64,000 nt of DNA from Candidatus Geothrix skivensis (GTDB lineage: Bacteria; Acidobacteriota; Holophagae; Holophagales; Holophagaceae): the NCBI GenBank assembly GCA_016721195.1, contig JADKIO010000006.1:523675-587674 (forward strand). The letters run 5' to 3'. This document shows, in pieces, positions 53,669 to 62,011 of the stretch. How positions within the stretch are numbered: position 1 is the first letter of the stretch; every line of letters starts with the position of its first letter. Position numbers and translations under genes: made by a program. The notes under the pieces are model-generated. The model did no database searches and had not been told where the DNA came from. It was given only the letters and a program-made list of their open reading frames with translations.

Positions 53669-53780
53669 GGTGTTCCTCCTGGGACCGACCGGATGCCCCC
53701 ACAAGCGGGGTTTGTGCACGCGGCTTGTCCACGCAAGACAGCCAGTCTACCGCCCGAACCCTTCTGACTCAAGGGGAGGA

Positions 53781-53804
53781 GGGGGGGGGGGGGGGGGGGG
53801 GGGG
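53781..53804. repeat. 24-base poly-G tract
   Basis: An uninterrupted run of 24 G lies between rpmE and the HAAS gene, preceded by AAGGGGAGGA. Like the tract at 7336 it is probably a consensus artefact. The rpmE promoter should be nearby, so missing sequence here could hide it. Confidence 0.9.
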
Positions 53805-53844
53805 TTCGGAGCGCATGCGTTGCGAGGGGAGCCCCCGGAGAGCA

Positions 53845-54606
53845 CTATCCCTGCTGTTGCTGGGGGGTGAGCACGCGCCGCTCCGCCAGGAGCCGCTTCA
53901 ACCGATTGGCCAGCATCACGCTCAGCAGGATGGTGGCGTTGAAGCTGAGTTCCAGGGGCACCTTCCCCCACTGGAACTGGATCCGCCCCAGCACCCCGGC
54001 CTCGAGGATGAACATGAGGGCCGTGAACACCACCGGCTCAAGCAGCGTCTGCCAGAGGGGGCGTTCCTGGCTGTGGCGCTCCAGCAGGAAGCCCGTGAAG
54101 GCGCCGTAGAGCAGCCGGGTCGGCTTGAAGCCGTGGTGGGTGGTGAAGCCCAGGGGGATGGACAGCAGGGCGGTGATGAGCACGGCCACCAGGGTCCGGG
54201 CCCAGGGATCCAGCCGCAGCCAGTGGCGCCGCACCCAGAAATAGCCGGCACCCACGGCCAGGCCCTGGGCCGCCGCGAAGGCCAGGGCGATGTACCAGCG
54301 CCAGCCCTCGAACCACATGTGCCCCCCGGTGGCGAGGCCGATGATCATGCCCGCGGCGAGGGCGGTGCCCCCCCGGTGGTTGGCGTCCTCCCCTTCACCG
54401 GCGGCCAGTTCCTCTGCCAGCAGGCTGGGATGTTCCTTCTCGGAGAGCAGGGCTGCCATGGCGGATTCGGATTCGATGCCGCGGGCCTCGGCTTCGTCCA
54501 GCAGGTGTGCTTCCAGTTCGCGCAGCACCGCCAGGCGGCGCCGCCGCGACAGGCCCTTGAGGCCTGAACCCACTTGGAGGAGATAGGCTTCCAGCGCCCT
54601 GGACAC
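53845..54606 (-). CDS. HAAS-domain multi-helix membrane protein
   Basis: From the GTG at 54606 the product is about 253 aa. A soluble N-terminal HAAS-like domain (YLLQVGSGLKGLSRRRRLAVLRELEAHLLDEAEARG) is followed by about seven hydrophobic helices. HAAS proteins are typically encoded next to PadR regulators. The start is 10 nt after the padR stop. The gene ends about 40 nt before the poly-G tract. Function unknown; probably a membrane sensor or regulator tied to the PadR protein. Confidence 0.75.
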   Translation of the reverse strand: MSRALEAYLLQVGSGLKGLSRRRRLAVLRELEAHLLDEAEARGIESESAMAALLSEKEHPSLLAEELAAGEGEDANHRGGTALAAGMIIGLATGGHMWFEGWRWYIALAFAAAQGLAVGAGYFWVRRHWLRLDPWARTLVAVLITALLSIPLGFTTHHGFKPTRLLYGAFTGFLLERHSQERPLWQTLLEPVVFTALMFILEAGVLGRIQFQWGKVPLELSFNATILLSVMLANRLKRLLAERRVLTPQQQQG

Positions 54607-54616
54607 GGCTTGCCCG

Positions 54617-54943
54617 CTAGGCCCGCGGCCCCACAAAGGCCTGGACCATGTCCACGAACTGGTTCCATTCCTTCTTCTTGGCCGTCAGGAAAGCCAATCC
54701 CGCCGGCTGGATGGCGTAGTAGCGCCGCTCGCGGCCGTTCTCCTGGGTTTCCCAGTACGAAGCGATGAACTCGGTGGCCTCGAGCTTGTGGAGCGCGGGA
54801 TACAAGGCGCCCTCTTTCAGCGTATAAGTGCCTCCCGTGCGCTGGCGGACCGTCTCGATGATCTGGTAGCCGTACATGGGCCCCTCGCAGAGCAGCGACA
54901 ACAGCAGCAGGGGTGTGCTGCCCTTCAGCAATTCACGGTCCAC
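54617..54943 (-). CDS. PadR-family transcriptional regulator
   Basis: This 108-aa winged-helix regulator matches the PadR core: LLLLSLLCEGPMYGYQIIE, then GTYTLKEGALYPALHKLE and a basic wing (NGRERRYY). GTG 54943, with GGAGG upstream, gives the normal size; longer forms add unlikely residues. PadR repressors respond to small aromatic or drug-like ligands and often control efflux genes. It lies 189 nt downstream of the MacB-like operon, possibly with its own promoter. Confidence 0.88.
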   Translation of the reverse strand: MDRELLKGSTPLLLLSLLCEGPMYGYQIIETVRQRTGGTYTLKEGALYPALHKLEATEFIASYWETQENGRERRYYAIQPAGLAFLTAKKKEWNQFVDMVQAFVGPRA

Positions 54944-54977
54944 GAGGCCCTCCGGGTTAGGAGAAATAAGCACCTTC

Positions 54978-55006
54978 AATCTGCCTCGCAAAACGATGGT
55001 TGTCAA
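54978..55006 (-). promoter_or_regulatory. Possible sigma70-type promoter of padR
   Basis: A perfect TTGACA (-35, 55006-55001) is followed 17 nt later by CAGATT (54983-54978), a weak -10. The predicted start is about 25-30 nt before the padR GTG. Plausible only because of the ideal -35 and spacing. Confidence 0.4.
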
Positions 55007-55132
55007 GGTCACCCCCCTCTCCTCGCCTCCCGACCGCCGGGTGGTGGAGCCGGGCACCCGGCGGGCTGAGCATCGCGCCGGCCTCCGCAAACGCAGCACC
55101 GCAGGTGCAAGTGCGCGGCAGGGCCAGCCGCC

Positions 55133-56362
55133 TCACCCGCCCTTCATCGCCTCCGTCAACGGGATGCGGCTGGCCCGCCAGGCCGGCAGGAATCCCCCCA
55201 GCAGCCCCATCACCAGGCTGAAGGCCACGCCCTGGGCCATGAGGCCAGGGGTGATGGTGAAGGCGAAGCTGACGTCGCTGAAGGTCTCGAAGCTGGTGGT
55301 GCCGGTCTGGATGCCGTTGGCGAAGAGGGCCAGGCCCGAACCCAGGAGGCCACCGGTGAGGCAGAGGAAGATGCTCTCCCACTGGAAGCTGGCCAGGATC
55401 TCCCGCTGGCGGAAGCCCAGGGCCCGCAGGGTGCCGATCTCCTTGGTGCGGCCGGCCACGGCGGCGTACATGGTGTTCATGGCCGCGAAGATGGCCGCGC
55501 CGGTGAGGATCAGGGTGATGAGGTTCCCCAGGATCTTGATGGGATCGCCTGCCTTGGTGAGTTCCTTGAAGTAGTCCGTCTCCCGGATCACCTCCAGCTT
55601 CAGCCGCTTGTCGTCCTCCACGGCCTTCAGGAAACCTTCGACGCGCTCGGGGCTTTCGAGTCGGGCCAGCATCGCCGAGTAGGACTCGCGCCGGAACGCC
55701 TGCATCACGTCGTTCACGTTGGACCAGACCTCGCTCTCGTAGCTGGCGCCCCCGGCGTCGAACGTCCCCACGATCTGCCAGTCGCGCCCTCCCATCCGCA
55801 GGTTCCGGCCCAATTCCAGGCTGGGAAAACGCCCCTGCATCTTCCGGGGGACCACCACCTCGCTGAGGCCTGGGCGGAACCACCGCCCCTGCACGAGACG
55901 GACCTGGGGGCGCAGGGTGATGCCCCTGGCTTCCAGCCCACGCACCGTCACGTTGGTATCGGTGCCGTCCGCCATGGGGAAGAGCTTCACCACCACCACC
56001 TCGGCACTGGCCATGGGGCCCTCCGCATCCCGCTTGAGCAGGGGGTGGACCTTGAGGATGCGCATGCGGTCCCGCTCGATGGAGCTGTTCAGCTCGAAGC
56101 GGGCATTGGGTCGCAGCACCAGGGCCTGGTCCGGCCGGCCGCTGCTGACGAAGGCCACGGAGAGTCCCTGGGCGAGGCTCAGCACCACCACGAAGATGCC
56201 CACCACCAGGGCGATGGCCGCGGCCGTGCTGAAGCTCGACAGCTTGCGCTGCCAGAGGGAGCGCAGGTTGTAGCCCAGCGGGATGGGGTAGGCCACCAGG
56301 GCCCAGATGAGCCAGGCCAGGTAGGCCAGGAAGGGCGCGGCCAGCAGCAGTCCCAGGATCAT
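55133..56362 (-). CDS. MacB/FtsX-type ABC permease (second)
   Basis: The 409-aa permease has one N-terminal helix after a membrane-proximal hydrophobic segment, a large extracytoplasmic MacB core domain (about 75-270) and three C-terminal helices with the FtsX motif (GRTKEIGTLRALGFRQREIL). Its start overlaps the first permease by four bases. Together with the ATPase and HlyD-type adaptor it would form a tripartite MacAB-like pump; the outer-membrane channel is not in the window. Confidence 0.88.
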   Translation of the reverse strand: MILGLLLAAPFLAYLAWLIWALVAYPIPLGYNLRSLWQRKLSSFSTAAAIALVVGIFVVVLSLAQGLSVAFVSSGRPDQALVLRPNARFELNSSIERDRMRILKVHPLLKRDAEGPMASAEVVVVKLFPMADGTDTNVTVRGLEARGITLRPQVRLVQGRWFRPGLSEVVVPRKMQGRFPSLELGRNLRMGGRDWQIVGTFDAGGASYESEVWSNVNDVMQAFRRESYSAMLARLESPERVEGFLKAVEDDKRLKLEVIRETDYFKELTKAGDPIKILGNLITLILTGAAIFAAMNTMYAAVAGRTKEIGTLRALGFRQREILASFQWESIFLCLTGGLLGSGLALFANGIQTGTTSFETFSDVSFAFTITPGLMAQGVAFSLVMGLLGGFLPAWRASRIPLTEAMKGG

Positions 56363-57525
56363 CCCACTGCCCTCAGGCCCTCGGTGATGGGCCGTCGCGT
56401 GGCTGCGTAGGCCGGGATGAACGTGGCCAGCAGGCCGATGGCCATGGCCCCGGCCAGGCAGGCGAGGACCGTGTCCGGCAGGATGGCGAAGTCCGCGAAG
56501 AAGGGCATGGCCATCCCCAGGGAAGCACGGACTGCGCCAGCGGCGAGGTTCGCCACCAGCACCCCCAGGCAGCCCCCCACGCCCACGAGCAGCACGCCCT
56601 CAAAGAGCAGCAACCCCAGCACCCGGCTGGCGGAGAAGCCCATGGCCCGGAAGACGGCGATCTCCGTGGTGCGCTCGCGGATGGCCGTGGCCATGGTGTT
56701 GCCCGTGACGATGAGGATGGCCACCACCACCGCGGCCGTGATGCCCTGGATGATGGCGCCGATGTTGCCGAGCATCTTGACGAAGGCCAGGTTGAAGGCG
56801 TTCTCGGTCTCCGTGAGCGTCTCGTAGGCGCTGTTCGCGTAGTGGCGGTCCACCCTCTCGATGAAGCGGGGGATGTCCTCCGGACGGTGGGTCCGCACCC
56901 AGAAGGAGCCCACCAGGCCCTTCATGCGGGGCACACCCTCCTCCAGCACCTTGTAGTGGAAGTGGAGGACGTTCTCATCCGAGGGCTTGGGGCTCTTGTA
57001 GATGAGCCGGATGGTGAGCCGCGGGTTGATGGGGAAGATGGTGCCCGTCAGCGGCACGACGTCCCCCACTTTCCAGCCATTCTTCTTGGCCAGGCTCTCG
57101 CCCACAATGCAGCCGGCACCATCGCGGAGGTAGTCCTTGATCTGGGCCTCGCTGATGCCGGCGGCGCCGAATTCCTCGCGGAAGGTCTGGAACAGGGTGG
57201 TCTCGTCGCTGGCGAAGTTCGCGAAGAAGTTGCGGGGATCCTGGTAGTAGCCGCCGAACCACTGGAGGGCGCAGACGGTCTCCACCTCGGACTGCTGGCG
57301 CAGGTAGGCCTCGTAGCTGCGCGGCAGCATCTGCGTGAGGCCGCTCTTGTGCCGCACCACGAGCCGGTTGCTGGAGTTGGGGTTGTTGGTGACGGCGTTC
57401 AGCGTGGTGAGCAGGCTCTGCAGCACCGCCACCGTGAACACGGACAGGATCAGGCTGCCCACGATGAGGAGCGTGCGCCGCTTGGAGCGCATCAGGCTCT
57501 TCCAGATGAGCGCCAGCCAGCGCAT
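56359..57525 (-). CDS. MacB/FtsX-type ABC permease (first)
   Basis: This 388-aa permease has the FtsX/LolC layout: an N-terminal helix (RRTLLIVGSLILSVFTVAVLQ), a MacB-type periplasmic domain (about 45-260), then three helices with the conserved cytoplasmic loop IRERTTEIAVFRAMGFSASRVLG. It lies 16 nt after the ATPase gene. Two different permease genes suggest a heterodimeric transporter as in LolCE or YknXYZ relatives. Confidence 0.88.
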   Translation of the reverse strand: MRWLALIWKSLMRSKRRTLLIVGSLILSVFTVAVLQSLLTTLNAVTNNPNSSNRLVVRHKSGLTQMLPRSYEAYLRQQSEVETVCALQWFGGYYQDPRNFFANFASDETTLFQTFREEFGAAGISEAQIKDYLRDGAGCIVGESLAKKNGWKVGDVVPLTGTIFPINPRLTIRLIYKSPKPSDENVLHFHYKVLEEGVPRMKGLVGSFWVRTHRPEDIPRFIERVDRHYANSAYETLTETENAFNLAFVKMLGNIGAIIQGITAAVVVAILIVTGNTMATAIRERTTEIAVFRAMGFSASRVLGLLLFEGVLLVGVGGCLGVLVANLAAGAVRASLGMAMPFFADFAILPDTVLACLAGAMAIGLLATFIPAYAATRRPITEGLRAVG

Positions 57526-57541
57526 CAGCAGCCCCCGCCGC

Positions 57542-58264
57542 TCACCGGTTCACCTCGACGGCCTTGTCCAGCACGCCCTTCTCGAGATGGATCTGATGTT
57601 TCGCGTGATGCGCCGCTTTCGGATCATGAGTCACCATGACGATGGTCTTCTGGAACTCCGAGTTGAGCCGCTCCATGAGGGCCAGCACCTCCTCGGCGTT
57701 CTTCGCGTCGAGTGCGCCCGTGGGCTCGTCGGCCACCAGCAGGTCAGGGTCGGTCACGATGGCGCGGGCGATGGCCACGCGCTGCTCCTGGCCCCCGCTG
57801 AGCTGGCGCGGGTAGTTCCCCATGCGGTCCGTGAGGTTCACCAGGGCCAGAGCCTCCTCCACGCGGTCCCGGCGCTCGCCCCGGCCCGCGCCCGTGAGCA
57901 GCAGCGGCAGCTCCACGTTCTCGAAGGCGTTCAGCACCGGCACCAGGTTGTAGTTCTGGAAGATGAAGCCCACGTGGGCATTGCGCCAGGCCGCCAGCTG
58001 GTCGTCATCGAGGGAGTTCAGCTCGTGGCCGCACACCTCCAGGGAGCCACCGGTGGGCCGGTCGATGCCCGCCACCAGGTTGAGCAGGGTGGTCTTCCCG
58101 CTGCCCGAGGGGCCCATCAGGGCGATGTAGGCCCCGACGGGAATCTCCAGGTCGATGCCCTGGAGCACCGGGATCTCCAGCGCCTCCCGCCAGTAGCTCT
58201 TGGCCACATCGCGCAGGGTGATGATGGGCTCGCCCCCGCCCAGGTCGAAGCGATCGGTGTTCAT
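57542..58264 (-). CDS. LolD/MacB-type ABC ATPase
   Basis: The 240-aa ATPase shows Walker A GPSGSGKTT, Q-loop FIFQNYNLVPVLNAFENVELPL, signature LSGGQEQRVAIARA and Walker B LLVADEPTGALD, the pattern of the MacB/LolD/FtsE family. ATG 58264 overlaps the adaptor stop (ATGA). It powers the two adjacent permeases. The Q in LSGGQEQ is normal for the family. Confidence 0.93.
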   Translation of the reverse strand: MNTDRFDLGGGEPIITLRDVAKSYWREALEIPVLQGIDLEIPVGAYIALMGPSGSGKTTLLNLVAGIDRPTGGSLEVCGHELNSLDDDQLAAWRNAHVGFIFQNYNLVPVLNAFENVELPLLLTGAGRGERRDRVEEALALVNLTDRMGNYPRQLSGGQEQRVAIARAIVTDPDLLVADEPTGALDAKNAEEVLALMERLNSEFQKTIVMVTHDPKAAHHAKHQIHLEKGVLDKAVEVNR

Positions 58265-59364
58265 CCTTTCTTGACCCTCACCTTGGCGCCGGGCTTCAGG
58301 GACTCGGGCGGCGCCACGATCAGCATGGCGTCCTTGGCCAGTCCATCCACCTCCAGGCCGATGGGGTTCTCCGCCTTCACGGTCACGAACTTCTGCACCG
58401 CCGCACCGTTCTCCACCGTCCAGACGAAGGGCTTGCCATCCTGCTTCTTCAACTGCTCCCTGCCCAGGACCAGCACATCCTGGGCGTAGGCCTCGCCCAG
58501 GAAGGTGACCTTGGCGCCCATGTCCGGCACGAGCAGCGGGTCCTTCTCGACGAAGGCCACGCGCACGATGACCACGGCCTTCTGACGGTTGGAGCTGGGG
58601 TAGATCTCCCGCAGCCGCCCCTTCAGCACCGAGCGCTGGCCCTGCCCGTCCAGGGCATCCACTCGGATTTCCGCGGGCATGCCCCGCTTGAGCTTGGCGA
58701 TGGAAGCCTCGTTCACCTCGACTTCCACCTCGAGCGTGTCGAAGTCCGCCATGACCAGGATGGCGTTGATGGCGTTGGCGCCGCCCGCGCTGCCGGGCGC
58801 CACGGTCTCGCCGACCTCGGACAGTTTCTGGGTGACCACGCCACTGAAGGGCGCCTTCAGGGCCATGCTGTCGAGCAGGGCATTCTGGTAGGCCAGCTGG
58901 GCCTCCAGGGTGAGCTTCTGGCTCCGCAGCCGGTCCACGGTGGCCGCATCCTGGATGCCCAGGGCGCGCAGCTTCTCCGCCCGGTCCAGGTCCACCTTGG
59001 CCTGGTCCAGCTGGGCCTGCACCTGGTCGCGGCTGGCGGCCAGATCCGGCGATTCCAGCCGCGCCAGGATCTGCCCCTTGGTCACGCGGCTGCCCTCCTG
59101 CACGCCCAGCCAGCTGACGCGGCCCAGCACCTTGCTCGAGAGGGTGGCCCGGGTGCGTGCCACCAGATAGCCCGAGGCGGTCACCAGCGGGTTGCGCTCC
59201 CCCGCCTTGAAGACCGTCGGGGACGAGACAGAGACCGCCACGGGGCCACCCCGGGCAGCCATCATGGCCACCAGGGCCCCCGCACCCAGCAGGCCCAGCA
59301 CCACCCATCCCCAGGGGAAGCGCCTCTTGATCACGGAGGGTTTGCGGGCGCGCGGCTCGCTCAT
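58261..59364 (-). CDS. HlyD/RND-type periplasmic adaptor (MacA-like)
   Basis: The 367-aa membrane fusion protein has one N-terminal transmembrane anchor (WVVLGLLGAGALVAMM), a lipoyl half-motif (TLSSKVLGRVSWLGVQEGSRV), a coiled-coil hairpin (about 105-165), the second lipoyl half (LKAPFSGVVTQKLSEVGETV) and beta-barrel domains. It would link the permease pair to an outer-membrane channel. It is first in the four-gene efflux operon and lies 44 nt after the methyltransferase gene. Confidence 0.9.
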   Translation of the reverse strand: MSEPRARKPSVIKRRFPWGWVVLGLLGAGALVAMMAARGGPVAVSVSSPTVFKAGERNPLVTASGYLVARTRATLSSKVLGRVSWLGVQEGSRVTKGQILARLESPDLAASRDQVQAQLDQAKVDLDRAEKLRALGIQDAATVDRLRSQKLTLEAQLAYQNALLDSMALKAPFSGVVTQKLSEVGETVAPGSAGGANAINAILVMADFDTLEVEVEVNEASIAKLKRGMPAEIRVDALDGQGQRSVLKGRLREIYPSSNRQKAVVIVRVAFVEKDPLLVPDMGAKVTFLGEAYAQDVLVLGREQLKKQDGKPFVWTVENGAAVQKFVTVKAENPIGLEVDGLAKDAMLIVAPPESLKPGAKVRVKKG

Positions 59365-59408
59365 GCTCGAGGCTCCAAATATCCAGGTACTGACAGGCTA
59401 TCCGGGGA

Positions 59409-60432
59409 TCAGGGCCTGCGGAAGCGGTAGTGGCTGACGAACCACTCTGAGCCGTCCCGGAAGCCCCACAGCTCGGCGCACGCCAGGAAGAAGATGCGCC
59501 ACTGGGCAAAGCGCCAGGCGGCCTCGGCCCCGTAGGTGGCCCGGAACAGGCCGAGGATCTCTTCCCGGTGCGCATCCTGGTTGCGCAGCCAGGCCTCCGC
59601 CGTGGCCTGGTAGTGGGTTCCCGATACGCGCCAGTGGTCCTCCAGGTGCAGCTGCTCCTGGAACCGCAGGAGGTAGCTGTCCGAGGGCATGATGCCCCCC
59701 GTGAAGAAGTGCTTCGCCATCCAGTCGGAGTCGTCGCGGACCTCGAAGGGGTAGGTGAAGTCCCGGTGGGTGAAGATGTGGACGAACAGCGCGCCGCCCG
59801 GCCGCAGCCACCGGGCGATGCGGGCCATCAGCTCCCTGTGGTTGCGCATGTGCTCGAACATCTCCACGCTCACCACGCGGTCGTAGGAGGTCCGGCGCCT
59901 CGAAGACGTTCATGTCCGCCGTGAGGATCTCCACGTTGGCCAGGCCCCGCTCGGCGGCCCGGGCGAGGATGAAGGCCCGCTGGTCCTTCGAGTTCGACAC
60001 CCCCGTGATGCGGCTCGCGGGGAAGTGCTCTGCCATCCACAGGGTGAGGCTGCCCCAGCCGCAGCCCAGCTCCAGGATGTCCTGGCCATCCGCCAGCTGC
60101 GCCCGCTCGCAGGTGAGGGCCAGCATGGCCGCCTCGGCCCGGCCAAGCTCCAGGGTTCCCGGTTCGAACAGGGCGGAGCTGTACTTGAGGTGCGGACCGA
60201 GGGCCAGCTCGAAGAACCGGGGCGGCACCTCATAGTGCTGCTCGTTGGCATCCTGGGTGTGCACCGCGATGGGGCCTGCGGACCAGGCCGCCAGGTGCCG
60301 GCGGAGGCGCTCGTGGACCGCTTCGAGTCCCCCTTCCCCCTCCTCCTGGAGGCGCCGGCGGAGCAGACGGCGGATGCCGAACCGGATCGCGGCATCGGGG
60401 ACGAACCCGGCAGTGAGGAGGGTGTCGATCAT
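59409..60432 (-). CDS. CFA-synthase-like SAM methyltransferase (coclaurine-NMT-like), one frame break
   Basis: The first part (60432 to about 59890) contains HYEVPPRFFELALGPHLKYSSALFE and the SAM-binding ILELGCGWGSLTLWMAE. A one-base insertion near 59886-59890 shifts the frame; it resumes as VSVEMFEHMRNHRELM and runs to 59409. Corrected length is about 340 aa. The YSSALF segment lacks the Cys of true cyclopropane synthases (YSC) and matches the subgroup related to coclaurine N-methyltransferases. Its start overlaps the DUF1295 stop. Substrate unknown; a lipid is likely from context. Confidence 0.82.
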
Positions 60433-61211
60433 GCGCCAGCCTTGGGGAACCAGGGGATGAAGGCCGAGGTCTCCCGCTGGTAGCGGGCATAGTCCTCGGG
60501 GCGGCTGCGCAGGCACTGGGCCTCGGTGTAGGGGATCCCGGTCACCCGCAGCAGGAAGTAGAGCATCAGGGCCGGGCAGAGGACCGCCGTCCAGCCCCAG
60601 GGCGCGGACAGGGCCAGCAGGAGGTAGGCCACCCACACCAGCCACTCGAAGAAGTAGTTGGGGTGGCGGGAGAACCGCCACAGGCCCTCGCGGCAGGTGC
60701 GGCCCCGAGCCTCGGGCCGAGCCTTGAAGCGCCGGAGCTGACGATCGGCCAAGGCCTCGCCAAACCAGGCCCCGAGCCAGAGCGCCCCGGCGGCCCACTC
60801 CAGGGGATGCAGGCCCGGTCGCGGGTTCCACGCCGCCAGCAGGAAGGGTAGGCCGAGCAGCACGTCGAGCAGCGCCTGGGCCTGGAAGAAGACGAAGAAC
60901 TTCGCGTTCACGCCGGTCTGCCAGGCCGCACGGATCGCCTGGTAGCGGCCATCCTCGTGGGGTTCATGGGCCACCCGGCGCCAGAGGTGCAGCCCCAGCC
61001 GCAGGCCATGCAGGCCGCCCATCAGCCCCACCAGGAGCCGTCGCTCCAGGGGCGCGGGCCCCAGCCCTGCGGCGAGGATGGCCATGACGGCCAACCCCAG
61101 GGCCCAGCCCACATCCACCCAGCCGGCGTTGCGGGTGCGGCACTGCCAGAGCCAGAAGCCCACCTGCATCAAACTCAAAACTCCCGCGCCCCAAAGCGCC
61201 ACGACCATCAT
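60429..61211 (-). CDS. DUF1295 membrane protein (steroid 5-alpha-reductase-like)
   Basis: The 260-aa protein has about six transmembrane helices and the DUF1295 pattern: CRTRNAGWVDVGWALGL near the start, then the C-terminal cluster GLWRFSRHPNYFFEWLVW and the final EDYARYQRETSAFIPWFP. The family resembles NADPH-dependent steroid reductases and isoprenylcysteine methyltransferases, with the RHPNYF motif near the cofactor. It probably acts on a lipid. Both ends overlap neighbours by a few bases. Confidence 0.88.
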   Translation of the reverse strand: MMVVALWGAGVLSLMQVGFWLWQCRTRNAGWVDVGWALGLAVMAILAAGLGPAPLERRLLVGLMGGLHGLRLGLHLWRRVAHEPHEDGRYQAIRAAWQTGVNAKFFVFFQAQALLDVLLGLPFLLAAWNPRPGLHPLEWAAGALWLGAWFGEALADRQLRRFKARPEARGRTCREGLWRFSRHPNYFFEWLVWVAYLLLALSAPWGWTAVLCPALMLYFLLRVTGIPYTEAQCLRSRPEDYARYQRETSAFIPWFPKAGA

Positions 61212-61681
61212 GCGGACTCGCCCGGGAAGCGGCGGGCCGCGGCCCGGAAGATCGGCGTCAGCCCCCAGGCCAGGAGCGCCGCGCCCACCGGGGCCGTCAG
61301 GAGCCAGGCCACGCCGGCATGCCAGAGGGTGGTCCAGAAGGTGTGCAGGGTGCCCCAGGCATCGGCTCGGAGGGCGCCACCGAGATCCTCCAGCGAGAGG
61401 GGCAGCCGGGGCGCTCCAAAGAGCTTCTCCCCCAAACGGATGAAGGGGATGAGCAGGGCCAGCTGCAGCGGGTAGGCCAGGTAGTTGGCCGCCTGCATGA
61501 CCACCTGGTTCAGCCGGAAGACCAGGGCCAGGAGGATGCAGAGCCCCGTGGAGGAACCCACCAGGGGCGAGACCCCCGCGCCCAGGCCCAGGGCCAGGCT
61601 CCAGGCCATGCGCTCAGGACTGAGGCCCTGCCGGAGCTGGGCCCGCAGCGGCTCCCAGAGGCGGCGGCGCCACCAGTTCAT
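61208..61681 (-). CDS. DUF2062 membrane protein
   Basis: This 157-aa protein fits DUF2062: the start RRRLWEPLRAQLRQGLSPERMAWSLALGLGAGVSPL followed by three or four hydrophobic segments and QAANYLAYPLQLALL. The family is of unknown function, seen with lipid or polysaccharide genes. Start and stop overlap the adjacent genes (ATGA and TGATG), indicating tight coupling. Confidence 0.82.
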   Translation of the reverse strand: MNWWRRRLWEPLRAQLRQGLSPERMAWSLALGLGAGVSPLVGSSTGLCILLALVFRLNQVVMQAANYLAYPLQLALLIPFIRLGEKLFGAPRLPLSLEDLGGALRADAWGTLHTFWTTLWHAGVAWLLTAPVGAALLAWGLTPIFRAAARRFPGESA

Positions 61682-62011
61682 GAGGCCCGCCGCAGCAGCA
61701 GGGCCTCGGGACCTTCACCGGGCTGCAACCGGGCCACCTGGACCAGCACGTAGGCCGCCATGGCCAGGTTGCCCAGGGTGAGGAGGAGGAGCAGCCACAG
61801 CAGGCTCCGCCCCGGCCGGCCCTCCTTGTAGGCGATCCAGAGCCAGAACCAGAGGAAGCCGAAGTAGGCATCGAACAAGGTGGCCACGCCCCACCGGTCG
61901 GCCAGCAGCCGCTGGAAGCCCACGAGGACATTGGCGTCCAGGCTGGCCCAGGCGGTCACGGCCACCATGGCGGCAAACACGGCGACGGCGATAGATCCGG
62001 AGGCCCCGCAT
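61678..62011 (-). CDS. DUF1475 membrane protein (one frame break)
   Basis: The conserved body has VTAWASLDANVLVGF and three hydrophobic helices, matching DUF1475. Read without correction it would start at a weak GTG (61980). With one extra base removed near 61990-61994 it begins at ATG 62011 as RGLRI...IAVAVFAAM, giving about 110 aa and the TGATG overlap with the upstream methyltransferase, the typical form of the family. Function unknown. Confidence 0.7.
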
